Positions 6,639 to 13,295 of a stretch of 52,337 bases of DNA are shown piece after piece; positions within the stretch are counted from its first letter, which is position 1; the number at the start of each line of letters is the position of its first letter. Origin of the DNA: a virus; IMG/VR virus record IMGVR_UViG_3300035698_016849, positions 1-52,337 of that record. The stretch is one strand, 5' to 3'. Below the pieces are notes generated by a model. That model was not told the origin of the DNA. It made no database searches and saw only the letters and a program-made list of their open reading frames with translations. The translations under genes and the position numbers were made by a program.

Positions 6639-6836
6639 TCAGACCACCTTTATTATTTTATAAGCGTTGATTTTTTCTATATACTCAAAAGTATAATTTT
6701 CTTCCATCGGTGTATTTTCTGTATTGCATATTTTATCGTTATGAATACCAATATTTATTATCTCTTGTTTTGTTAACTGAGAATTAAACCCTAATTCATA
6801 ATCATCATTTAGTTCTAATAAATAATATTTTGTCAT
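6639..6836 (-). CDS. Hypothetical small protein (65 aa)
   Basis: The protein begins MTKYYLLELNDDYELGFNSQ and ends EYIEKINAYKIIKVV. AAGAGGTAAACA gives a ribosome site. The sequence is acidic and shows no motif. It is immediately downstream of the radical SAM gene in the same operon. Confidence 0.65.
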   Translation of the reverse strand: MTKYYLLELNDDYELGFNSQLTKQEIINIGIHNDKICNTENTPMEENYTFEYIEKINAYKIIKVV

Positions 6837-6863
6837 TGTTTACCTCTTTTGCTTAATTCCAAT

Positions 6864-8063
6864 TTATAAAACTTGTAATCCTAAATTAAATATTTCATTA
6901 TAAAAATTTTGATTAGTTTTCATTTGATTTTTATTATAAAATGATTTTTCTTGTATCAACTCATTAAAATCATTGTCGCTCAAAGTGTCTATATCTTTTG
7001 ATAGTTCTGTATTTTGATAAATTGCTAGATTATAAACATTTAATATAAAAAAGTCCTTTATATGCTTTTTAATAAAATTTAATGTATTACTATACGTTGA
7101 TTCCGTTTCACCTATTAAGCCGATAATAAAATTAGGTATAATCTTAATATTAAGCTCTTTTAATATCTCAATAGAATTATCAATAGTTTTTAATGTCTGA
7201 GGTTTTTTCAATTCATGTAATAAATTATTATTATATGTTTCAATTCCTAATTCTACCGCTTGAACGTGGCTCTCTTTTAATACCTTAATAAATTCAGCAT
7301 TCAAAAATTGCGCCGTTGTTGTTTGAATTATAAAGCCCTGAAAGTTCTTGTTATATTTTTTAATATCATTATAGATGTTTTTCAACTCTTTATAATTCTC
7401 AGCTTGTCCAAGTGTTTTATCATTCAGATATACCAACTTAAATTTTAAATTTTTGTAACTTTCAATCTGCTTTTTTATTTGCTCTGTTGTATAACTTACT
7501 ATCTTTTTTTCTACCGTGCAAAATTTACATTTATTTGTGCAACCTGTTGAAAGTCTCAATCGTGGAATTGTTTTATAGTTTTTAAATAAAGTATAATCTA
7601 AATTATAAGTATATTCAATATTTAATTTTTCCGCCATATCCTTAATAGTAGAACATATTACAACATTATCAAACTTTTTAAAATCTTTAAAATCAACATA
7701 ACCGCCTAAAATAAATGTAGCAGTACCAGTATAATTTTTTATAATATCCATTACTAAATTTTTGTTAACTTCCAACACACTAAACAATATAAAATCGGTA
7801 TCGACTTTATTTAATTTTTTAATACTCTTTTTTACTTCCTTTATAATATACAATTCTTTTTTGTGATTCTGTAAAGTTCCACATACTTCCGCAATCCATA
7901 GTGGCAATTCCCAAAAATGTTTATTTTTATAATATCCAAAATAAGATTTTTTCTTATAAATATCAGAATAATATTTATCTGCTATATCTTTTGTACTTCC
8001 TTTATTAATAAGCAATGTTGAAAACTGACAAAATAAAAAAGTTTGGTCTGTTTTATGTTTCAT
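6864..8063 (-). CDS. Radical SAM protein (399 aa)
   Basis: The CxxxCxxC motif CTNKCKFC (Cys 175, 179, 182) is the ligand set for the [4Fe-4S] cluster that cleaves S-adenosylmethionine, followed by a TIM-barrel-like half with LVYLNDKTLGQ, QAVELGIETYNN and IIPNFIIGLIGET, matching the usual radical SAM barrel strands. Residues 85-170 (FILFSVLEVNK, FILGGYVDFKDF, NVVICSTIKDM) look like a degenerate Rossmann domain placed as in B12-binding radical SAM enzymes, but the DxHxxG cobalamin motif is absent. The substrate is unknown; methylthiolation, methylation or peptide modification are family possibilities. It is the largest gene of the leftward block. Confidence 0.85.
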   Translation of the reverse strand: MKHKTDQTFLFCQFSTLLINKGSTKDIADKYYSDIYKKKSYFGYYKNKHFWELPLWIAEVCGTLQNHKKELYIIKEVKKSIKKLNKVDTDFILFSVLEVNKNLVMDIIKNYTGTATFILGGYVDFKDFKKFDNVVICSTIKDMAEKLNIEYTYNLDYTLFKNYKTIPRLRLSTGCTNKCKFCTVEKKIVSYTTEQIKKQIESYKNLKFKLVYLNDKTLGQAENYKELKNIYNDIKKYNKNFQGFIIQTTTAQFLNAEFIKVLKESHVQAVELGIETYNNNLLHELKKPQTLKTIDNSIEILKELNIKIIPNFIIGLIGETESTYSNTLNFIKKHIKDFFILNVYNLAIYQNTELSKDIDTLSDNDFNELIQEKSFYNKNQMKTNQNFYNEIFNLGLQVL

Positions 8064-8065
8064 AA

Positions 8066-8257
8066 TTAAACCTCTTTATTATTATAAATTAATTCTAATT
8101 CAATTATCAAATTTTTTAGACCTCTAATATATAAACATAGACCATGATTTTTTATACCTGAATAATCTTTTTTAACATCTTTATATTTTTTTAAGTTTGT
8201 TGTTAAAAATTCTAGTTTTTCTATTATAACTTGTAACAATACCGCCTTAATTTTCAT
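8066..8257 (-). CDS. Hypothetical small protein (63 aa)
   Basis: The protein begins MKIKAVLLQVIIEKLEFL, is helical, and carries KDYSGIKNHGLCLYIRGLKN in the middle. It overlaps the stop of 8254-8604 and precedes the radical SAM gene by three bases, so the three are probably co-translated. A small partner of the radical SAM enzyme is conceivable from context only. Confidence 0.6.
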   Translation of the reverse strand: MKIKAVLLQVIIEKLEFLTTNLKKYKDVKKDYSGIKNHGLCLYIRGLKNLIIELELIYNNKEV

Positions 8258-8604
8258 AATTTTTTATATTCCTTTGCAAAATAATTTTGCTGTTCTTTTT
8301 GAGTTTCAAATAATGGCAAATCGTTGCTCCAGCCTTGTATCATGTCTTTAAAGGTTTTAGATAATTTTTCGGGTCTGTCATATACTATTTTACCTGTATG
8401 ACCGTATCTCAATAAACTTGCATTATAATAACAGTCACCTGCAAATAATCTACCCTCTTTTGATACTTCTAAATGATATTTACCTCTAATAATTTCAGGT
8501 GCAGTTGTTGATTTTATACGTTCCTTTAATATGCCCCTTCTATATTCTTTTGATGTCATATTTTCGACTACTTCTTTTATACATTCTTTAATTTCTTGAT
8601 TCAT
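8254..8604 (-). CDS. Hypothetical protein (116 aa)
   Basis: The protein begins MNQEIKECIKEVVENMTSKE, then RRGILKERIKSTTAPEI and RLFAGDCYYNASLLRYGHTG. The first half is helical and charged; the second has several aromatic residues. Starts overlap the upstream stop (ATGA). I do not recognise a family. Confidence 0.65.
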   Translation of the reverse strand: MNQEIKECIKEVVENMTSKEYRRGILKERIKSTTAPEIIRGKYHLEVSKEGRLFAGDCYYNASLLRYGHTGKIVYDRPEKLSKTFKDMIQGWSNDLPLFETQKEQQNYFAKEYKKL

Positions 8605-8762
8605 TTTAATACCGCCTTCTTTAAGTCTAGCATAGCATGATAAATAATTTTGGTTTCATTGTCTGATAATAAAGGTAAATATAAAAAGCCTCTAGTTAAA
8701 GGATTATGTTTTTTGCGTAAGTCCCTAAGTACATGTAATATAATTTTAGTTGATTCTTTCAT
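8601..8762 (-). CDS. Hypothetical small protein (53 aa)
   Basis: The product reads MKESTKIILHVLRDLRKKH then NPLTRGFLYLPLLSDNETKI. GAGGCCGTATGATT lies upstream and its stop overlaps the start of 8254-8604. It is helical and basic, with no recognised family. Confidence 0.6.
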   Translation of the reverse strand: MKESTKIILHVLRDLRKKHNPLTRGFLYLPLLSDNETKIIYHAMLDLKKAVLK

Positions 8763-8764
8763 AA

Positions 8765-9046
8765 TCATACGGCCTCATTAAAATACTCTTGCAAAAAATA
8801 CAAACTATCAAATGTATCATCATTTTCACATATTGAAATTTGATTTTCGTCTTCCTTATACTCACTTTCACATATACTTATTATCTCTTTTTTCTGCAAA
8901 TCTGATAAATAGCCTTTAAGTTGATTATTATTCATATCAATACATAAATCAGAGAAAAACGCAAATTCACAATTCTCTAAACTTTGAGCGATACTTTTTA
9001 ATACTTTCAATTCATTGTCATTTAAGTTTTTTATTTTGTTTTTCAT
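8765..9046 (-). CDS. Hypothetical acidic protein (93 aa), possible winged helix
   Basis: I choose the ATG at 9046 (MKNKIKNLNDNELKVLKS) because AAAGG sits seven bases upstream; an open start at 9073 lies inside the preceding gene. The N-terminal half (NDNELKVLKSIAQSL, then LKGYLSDLQKKEIISI) has the pattern of a winged-helix domain, as in small phage regulators. This is a weak resemblance. Confidence 0.6.
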   Translation of the reverse strand: MKNKIKNLNDNELKVLKSIAQSLENCEFAFFSDLCIDMNNNQLKGYLSDLQKKEIISICESEYKEDENQISICENDDTFDSLYFLQEYFNEAV

Positions 9047-9056
9047 AATCATACCT

Positions 9057-9218
9057 TTATAAATTGTATGCAATACATTCTTTTATTTCTTGCTCGTTTA
9101 ATAAATTACTATCTAATTTTGTTATGCCGTGATGTTCTTTTATATCCTCTATTGTGTCATTATCATAGCCTAAACAGTCAGTTAAATAATTGATTATCAT
9201 TTTTGATGTTAGTTTCAT
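9057..9218 (-). CDS. Hypothetical small protein (53 aa)
   Basis: The protein is MKLTSKMIINYLTDCLGYDN followed by an acidic helix (TIEDIKEHHG). Its start overlaps the stop of 9215-9415 by ATGA and its stop lies just before 8765-9046, so it fits the operon exactly. Function unknown. Confidence 0.6.
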   Translation of the reverse strand: MKLTSKMIINYLTDCLGYDNDTIEDIKEHHGITKLDSNLLNEQEIKECIAYNL

Positions 9219-9415
9219 TTTGCGCCTGACTTTTTTATTGTGATTACTGAATAATTGAGATTGATGTCAACAGTATCAAACATATCCGCTTGCACTTCCA
9301 TTAATGCAACTGTTTTTTCGGGCTCATTATAACACCGTGCAATATTGTCGATAGTTTCATTTCTTGTTAAATTAATTATCTCGTTTTCATCTTTATATCT
9401 TTTAGTATATTCCAT
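9215..9415 (-). CDS. Hypothetical small protein (66 aa)
   Basis: The protein begins MEYTKRYKDENEIINLTRNE and contains TIDNIARCYNEPEKTVALME, which could be a short helix-turn-helix. GAGGTATTT is the ribosome site. It is among the first genes of the leftward operon, where small regulators or host-takeover proteins are common. Confidence 0.65.
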   Translation of the reverse strand: MEYTKRYKDENEIINLTRNETIDNIARCYNEPEKTVALMEVQADMFDTVDINLNYSVITIKKSGAK

Positions 9416-9425
9416 AATAAATACC

Positions 9426-9512
9426 TCAGATAAACATAATAACAGTTACTAATAATAAGAACCCTATAAACGCAACAGATAAACATTTTTTTAAGTCTAC
9501 ATAATTATTCAT
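9426..9512 (-). CDS. 28-aa single-span membrane peptide
   Basis: The translation is MNNYVDLKKCLSVAFIG followed by FLLLVTVIMFI. A short charged N-terminus is followed by about 18 hydrophobic residues up to the stop, so the peptide should insert in the inner membrane. GAGGGG lies at good distance before the ATG. An in-frame ATG 18 codons upstream lacks a ribosome site. Being first in the early operon, it may be a host-modifying or superinfection peptide, but that is inference. Confidence 0.55.
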   Translation of the reverse strand: MNNYVDLKKCLSVAFIGFLLLVTVIMFI

Positions 9513-9572
9513 GATAACCCCTCTTGTTTGTGTTCTGTTTATGTGGTTTGTTTGTTCTTGCTTCATGAGTAG

Positions 9573-9601
9573 AGCATAACATAATTAAAGATAAATAACC
9601 A
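9573..9601 (-). promoter_or_regulatory. Candidate leftward promoter with weak -35
   Basis: The minus strand reads ATGTTATGCT, close to the ATGTTATACT shared by several promoters of this window (TATGCT at 9573-9578), but the -35 position has only TGGTTA. It would start transcripts just upstream of the 28-aa peptide gene. Confidence 0.35.
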
Positions 9602-9985
9602 CAATGCAAAGAAAATAATTCAATCTATAACCCATTGATAGATAATAACTTATGAATAGTTATTAATTTATTTTAAAATAGTTTCCGCAATATGCACCAA
9701 GTAATCTGTATTTTATCGCCTTTAAAGCTCCAATTGCGGCTGTTCCTTTACCTTAATACTATAAGAGCGCATATCCTGACCGCCTTGATTAGATTCTGAC
9801 CTGAGCAGATACCTTGCTTCAATCCTTTACATTTATAATACATTGTCGGCTCATTTAAGAGTGTTTAAGGTCTATTAAATAGTATTGTCGGGCTAAGTGT
9901 TAAGATACAAGAAAATCATTTGTTTTACTATGTTTATACATTAATAAATGCTAGATAATAGGAAGTAATCAAGAATAATTAAACA

Positions 9986-10000
9986 ATTCATAAGTCTATG
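9986..10000 (+). repeat. Direct repeat ATTCATAAGTCTATG, copy 1
   Basis: The 15-base sequence recurs exactly at 10069-10083. TTCATAAGT also appears at 24470-24478 and inverted at 9648-9656, always in non-coding DNA. Confidence 0.6.
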
Positions 10001-10068
10001 AGTAACAACGAGATAAATTCAATTCAATTATAATTAATTAAATACTTCATTATAAGAGATTAAAATTG

Positions 10069-10083
10069 ATTCATAAGTCTATG
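10069..10083 (+). repeat. Direct repeat ATTCATAAGTCTATG, copy 2
   Basis: Exact second copy 83 bases after the first. The following bases (ACATAAATTACA-like) also loosely match those after copy 1, so the repeat unit may be longer and degenerate. Confidence 0.6.
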
Positions 10084-10144
10084 GTAGACATGGACATAAA
10101 TTACATTTAATTAATAAAACGTGCCTGTTGATATTATTTTTAAT

Positions 10145-10176
10145 ATTATAAAGCACCCTAATCTACAGGGTGTCAA
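10145..10176 (-). promoter_or_regulatory. Leftward promoter with 20-nt spacer and internal dyad
   Basis: On the minus strand a perfect TTGACA (10171-10176) and a perfect TATAAT (10145-10150) are separated by 20 nt. The spacer carries the inverted repeat CACCCT-N7-AGGGTG. Overlong spacers with central dyads are the hallmark of MerR-family controlled promoters; no MerR gene is visible here, so a host or distant phage regulator would be needed. Confidence 0.45.
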
Positions 10177-10250
10177 TCACGATTAATTATGTATTTAGTA
10201 GTGATTGATTATGTTGATACTCAATGACTTACGGTATGTTATAGCACCGT

Positions 10251-10267
10251 GGGTCACATTTGGCGGA
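10251..10267 (+). repeat. 17-nt direct repeat GGGTC-ATTTGGCGGA, copy 1
   Basis: GGGTCACATTTGGCGGA here matches 15 of 17 bases at 10884-10900. The two copies bracket about 630 nt of non-coding DNA. A weak TTGATA/TATAGC promoter-like pair (20-nt spacing) ends just before copy 1. Confidence 0.5.
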
Positions 10268-10650
10268 TTCTATGAAAACGGTTACGTCAGCTACGACTGT
10301 TCCCAAAAATCAGTTAATAACGGGCGAATATATGGAAATAACGGTAATTATTGAATATTCACTTATATTCCAATATAATGGCAGGAATTCTAGCATTGTA
10401 TATAGGTATATCATAGGAGTAATTAACTACACATATTGTAATTAATTCCGGGTAGAATGTTGAACAAATACAACATATAAATTGTAATTCATCTGGCAAG
10501 GAATTCGGCACATGAGATATAAATGCTGGATAAATACTTCATGAAAGTGGGCTATTATATATTACCGGAAAATCTAATAACTTGTTCTTGAAATAATGTT
10601 TCCTAATTGATTCATATTCAATATCATATATAATCAAATTTGTGTTATTT

Positions 10651-10680
10651 TGTCACAGAAAAGTATACATATTTGTGACA
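10651..10680. repeat. Inverted repeat TGTCACA/TGTGACA
   Basis: Perfect seven-base arms are separated by 16 nt. A related TGTCA/TGACA pair occurs near 23951-23967. It may be an operator or a hairpin in a non-coding transcript. Confidence 0.5.
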
Positions 10681-10740
10681 GAATTATAATATTCCATAAA
10701 TTGGGATAATAGCCGCAGATTTGAAATATAACGAATTATA

Positions 10741-10769
10741 GTGATATTTGCCGCTGCAGCGGGAATCAC
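10741..10769. repeat. GC-rich nested hairpin
   Basis: GTGAT and ATCAC enclose the perfect palindrome CCGCTGCAGCGG (10751-10762). Such a GC-rich cruciform or RNA hairpin stands out in DNA of about 30% GC. Confidence 0.5.
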
Positions 10770-10883
10770 GATATATGAGGATTAATTCTGTACCTATATA
10801 GATGTAAGCTCTAAAGGTTTAGATTTGTTATACCTTCAGTTTAAATGATAACTCAGGTGAATAACGGCACAATTAAGGGCCGG

Positions 10884-10900
10884 GGGTCTTATTTGGCGGA
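10884..10900 (+). repeat. 17-nt direct repeat GGGTC-ATTTGGCGGA, copy 2
   Basis: Second copy of the repeat at 10251-10267, with two mismatches. It ends about 90 bases before the rightward promoter at 10988. Confidence 0.5.
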
Positions 10901-10987
10901 ATGGGCCTCTAAATAAGCTATGTACATATTCATACATATATATGTACAAATTCGTGTAGATATTTATTGGTCTATATTTCCCAGGAC

Positions 10988-11017
10988 TTGACAGTTGTCC
11001 TTCGGCTAAGGTATAAT
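10988..11017 (+). promoter_or_regulatory. Strong sigma-70-like rightward promoter
   Basis: TTGACA (10988-10993), 18 nt, then TATAAT (11012-11017). GGAC and GTCC flank the -35 as an inverted repeat, a possible operator. Transcription should start near 11024 and read the structured leader and the first rightward genes. Confidence 0.8.
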
Positions 11018-11023
11018 TGAACT

Positions 11024-11253
11024 ATCAATCGCACAAGTGGATATTAACTATTAAGTCAACTTGAGGTTGACCGAAGCGGCACATTGTGCGCGAAGTTAGA
11101 TTAACTGGCGAGAAGTGAATTATAAGATTCACAAGCGCAAGGCAATTCGGCCGCGAGGTGAATTTATTCACCGACACAGGACGCATCGACGAAAAGTCTG
11201 CGTAAGCAGCTTTGAGGACGGATTAACAGAGAAAAACTGAATAAGGAGATATC
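11024..11253 (+). ncRNA. Structured leader RNA, copy 1
   Basis: The 230-nt stretch between promoter and first gene is GC-richer than its surroundings and full of small hairpins: GTCAAC/GTTGAC (11055-11071 area), GTGAAT/ATTCAC (11116-11133), GGTGAAT/ATTCACC (11158-11173) and CTGC-GTAA-GCAG (11198-11209), the last with a GNRA tetraloop. The final part (11198-11233 and AACTGAATAAGGAGA) recurs at 11571-11606 and 11729-11743. A cis-acting regulatory leader or a processed small RNA is likely; no known riboswitch is recognised. Confidence 0.6.
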
Positions 11254-11433
11254 ATGAAAAAGGATATGTACACTTTATCGCACATAAAAGACGAAGATAT
11301 CAGAAAAATTTATAAAGCTCTTATGTTTAAAGCGCAGATAAATTGTGATTGTCCTAAATCAAAGACTATAAAAAAGGCCCTAATATTAGGTGACATTTTA
11401 AAGAAATTAGATGAATACAATGAGATTAAGTAA
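11254..11433 (+). CDS. Hypothetical small protein (59 aa)
   Basis: The protein begins MKKDMYTLSHIKDEDIRKIY and has NCDCPKSKTIKKALILGDIL. AATAAGGAGAT precedes the ATG. It is the first gene behind the strong promoter at 10988 and the structured leader, so it should be expressed early and highly. The CDC motif alone does not show metal binding. No family is recognised. Confidence 0.7.
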   Translation: MKKDMYTLSHIKDEDIRKIYKALMFKAQINCDCPKSKTIKKALILGDILKKLDEYNEIK

Positions 11434-11442
11434 GGAACTATT

Positions 11443-11556
11443 ATGAAAAATTGTAAAAAGTATGATTCAGTTGATAAATTTAATGAATATCTATTTGAAC
11501 GTTTCGCCGAGGAATTAACACATCAATTAATACTATTAGGTGTGAAATTTGAATAA
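11443..11556 (+). CDS. Hypothetical small protein (37 aa)
   Basis: The translation is MKNCKKYDSVDKFNEYLFER followed by FAEELTHQLILLGVKFE. TAAGGAACT lies upstream. It follows the 59-aa gene by nine bases and precedes the second leader copy. Function unknown. Confidence 0.55.
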   Translation: MKNCKKYDSVDKFNEYLFERFAEELTHQLILLGVKFE

Positions 11557-11564
11557 TATTAACC

Positions 11565-11743
11565 GAAAGGGCGTGTAAGCGGGCTTGAGGACGAATTAAC
11601 AGAGAACTTTGAAAATATGGAGAGGTGGCACAGTAGCCTGATATTCCTTGGCGGGAACATTGTAAGAGGTGTTAATAGTTCGATTCTATTAAATATTGTA
11701 AATACCAAATTGCCCTTTCCATTTATATAACTGAATAAGGAGA
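11565..11743 (+). ncRNA. Second leader copy carrying a tRNA-like insert
   Basis: The 36-nt motif at 11198-11233 recurs at 11571-11606 and the pre-gene AACTGAATAAGGAGA recurs at 11729-11743. Between them lie 122 extra bases (11607-11728). The insert contains AATAG-TTCGATT-CTATT, an ideal T-arm, and AGGT/GCCT as a D-arm-like stem, but no acceptable anticodon arm. The 3' GCCCTTTCC can pair either with GAAAGGGC (11565-11572) or with GGAGAGG (11619-11625), so two alternative folds exist. I treat it as a structured or tRNA-like RNA, not as a tRNA. Confidence 0.5.
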
Positions 11744-11747
11744 ACTA

Positions 11748-12131
11748 ATGTTTATAAGTAAAAAGAAATTGCAGCTTGAGATTGATAGTCTACGAAAAGA
11801 CTTGCAAAATATATGCACCCATGATGGAGGTATGAAATATACTAATAGGCCAAATATGCCCGGGAAAGATGTGATTTTAGTGAGCTGCATTAAATGTGGG
11901 AAAAGTCTTAAATATACAAGTCACTCAAAATATTGTCAAGAACAATTATCGAAAAAGCCCTATCTTAAAAAAGATAATCAGAAAATTAGCTACGATATAA
12001 TGGAAAAATGTTACTGTGGAGGTAAGTTAGTCGTCAATTATAAAAGCAAATATGGCAGATTGATAAAATGTTCGCGTGACGGTTGCGGATACATGAAATG
12101 GATAATAAACAAATTCGAGGAGATATTATGA
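11748..12131 (+). CDS. Double zinc-ribbon protein (127 aa)
   Basis: A helical N-terminus (KKLQLEIDSLRKDLQN) is followed by Cys and His groups: ICTHDGG, SCIKCGKS and HSKYC, then KCYCGGK and KCSRDGCGYMKW. The last two resemble the topoisomerase-type C4 zinc ribbon. AAGGAGAAC precedes the ATG. The organisation suggests a nucleic-acid-binding protein, though no enzyme domain is present. It ends overlapping the next gene's start. Confidence 0.7.
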   Translation: MFISKKKLQLEIDSLRKDLQNICTHDGGMKYTNRPNMPGKDVILVSCIKCGKSLKYTSHSKYCQEQLSKKPYLKKDNQKISYDIMEKCYCGGKLVVNYKSKYGRLIKCSRDGCGYMKWIINKFEEIL

Positions 12132-12487
12132 AAAAAGATGATTTAACTTATGAAATCGATAGCAAATTATTTCAGGATGGTAGGCTAGAAATGAATATAT
12201 GTGATAACCTAGCTAAAAAATTTACCAAGGAAATTTATGATTTAAAAGATAAAACATTACGAAAGGGATTAATTAACTTAGGTTGGTCTCCGCCAGAATC
12301 ATCTAATATTGTCGATGTACCTAAATACGATAGAATTGTTTTAAAATATGAAACCACAAATGAAAAATGTCATTGCGGTTGGAATTTAGAACGTAATGAG
12401 GGCCTTGGTAGAAACGGAACACCGATGATATTATTCATATGTAAAAATCCGACGTGCAAATTTTTCAAACGAAGAATAACAGATTAA
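12128..12487 (+). CDS. Zinc-ribbon protein (119 aa)
   Basis: The start at 12128 (MKKDDLTYEIDSK) has GAGGAGAT directly upstream; earlier in-frame starts lie inside the preceding gene. The C-terminus carries KCHCGWNLERNEG and ICKNPTCKFFKRR, two Cys pairs of a C4 zinc ribbon like that of the gene before it. The two may be diverged duplicates of the C-terminal ribbon. Confidence 0.7.
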   Translation: MKKDDLTYEIDSKLFQDGRLEMNICDNLAKKFTKEIYDLKDKTLRKGLINLGWSPPESSNIVDVPKYDRIVLKYETTNEKCHCGWNLERNEGLGRNGTPMILFICKNPTCKFFKRRITD

Positions 12488-12498
12488 AGGAAATCAAA

Positions 12499-12864
12499 AT
12501 GAATGAGAAAACATTGAAACAATTGAGAAGGTTCTTGCAAGCATGTCATAATAATAAACATGTGGGTTGCACAACTGACATACCGAATGAAGATTGTTGG
12601 ATTGTTGGGATAGATGGAGCCTCCTTATTGTATGTAGTAGATAGTGATAATATCTCATTATACACTAAAGATATGATAACGGCCAAATTACTTGGTCACT
12701 GTATGGAATTGTTAGATACTAACATTCATCATACCGCAAAACTCGATGAGTTGGCATATGAAATGACTAAGTTCTTTCGTGACGGAGAACATATTAGTTT
12801 ACCTCACGAAATGACAGAAAATGAAATAGAAGACTTAATTAATAAACTAAAAGGTGGAAAATAA
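12499..12864 (+). CDS. Hypothetical protein (121 aa)
   Basis: The start at 12499 (MNEKTLKQLRRFLQA) follows AAAGGAAATC. The protein is mixed alpha/beta with HVGCTTDIPNEDCWIVGIDG and ends in an acidic helix (MTENEIEDLINKLKG). No family is recognised. The stop overlaps the next start. Confidence 0.65.
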   Translation: MNEKTLKQLRRFLQACHNNKHVGCTTDIPNEDCWIVGIDGASLLYVVDSDNISLYTKDMITAKLLGHCMELLDTNIHHTAKLDELAYEMTKFFRDGEHISLPHEMTENEIEDLINKLKGGK

Positions 12865-13082
12865 TGAATATAGCAACTATAAAAAAAGAAATGAAAGCAC
12901 ATAAAGATTTCCATGGCGGAGATTTAATTAGCGTAGATGAAATTGACTATTGTACAACAAAAGAAGAATTAAAAGATTTATTAGATACTCATATGGGATT
13001 TATGGATTGTATGTTTAGAGATGCAACAATTTATCACGATAAATTCGTTAAAAAATTAGGATTAGAGTATATAAATATTTAA
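12864..13082 (+). CDS. Hypothetical small protein (72 aa)
   Basis: The protein begins MNIATIKKEMKAHKDFHGGD and contains EIDYCTTKEELKDLLDTHMG. It is helical and charged. The ATG overlaps the upstream TAA and a GGTGG ribosome site lies inside the upstream gene. Function unknown. Confidence 0.65.
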   Translation: MNIATIKKEMKAHKDFHGGDLISVDEIDYCTTKEELKDLLDTHMGFMDCMFRDATIYHDKFVKKLGLEYINI

Positions 13083-13091
13083 GGAGAAAAA

Positions 13092-13277
13092 ATGAATGTA
13101 GTATTTAGAAAAAACACAAAAGAAATCGTCTTTCCAGAAGCAGTAGGCATGAAGTACCTACCTAGAATAGGTGAAAGAGTGAAAATAGATTTATGGGAGG
13201 ATGGAATTCTTTGGGCGAGAGTTTTAGATATATTATACGATTATGATGGAGATAACATAATTATAGATATTAATTAA
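13092..13277 (+). CDS. Hypothetical small beta-rich protein (61 aa)
   Basis: The sequence MNVVFRKNTKEIVFPEAVG, then RIGERVKIDLWEDGILWARV, looks like a small beta barrel. AAGGAGAAAA precedes the ATG. Function unknown. Confidence 0.65.
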   Translation: MNVVFRKNTKEIVFPEAVGMKYLPRIGERVKIDLWEDGILWARVLDILYDYDGDNIIIDIN

Positions 13278-13295
13278 CATTACAAAAGGAACATT

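Larger units (their letters stand above)
9513..11253. other. Divergent non-coding region between the two arms
   Basis: About 1.7 kb separates the leftward and rightward gene blocks. No frame has the ribosome site, length and composition of the flanking genes; the one 61-codon frame (10260-10445) has no Shine-Dalgarno and odd content. The region holds candidate promoters in both directions, short direct repeats, inverted repeats and, at its right end, a structured leader. A replication origin, a large structured RNA, or both are possible. Confidence 0.7.

Noticed and set aside
10260-10445. 61-codon plus-strand frame in the divergent region
   Set aside because: It has no ribosome site, unusual composition, and overlaps repeats and hairpins; it is more likely chance within non-coding DNA.
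10503-10516. GAATTCGGCAC resembling a cDNA library adapter
   Set aside because: The match is partial and the flanks continue as phage-like AT-rich DNA, so contamination is not supported.
11607-11728. A true tRNA gene
   Set aside because: A T-arm and D-arm-like stem are present, but no five-base anticodon stem with a seven-base loop can be drawn and the acceptor is weak. Kept only as a tRNA-like RNA.
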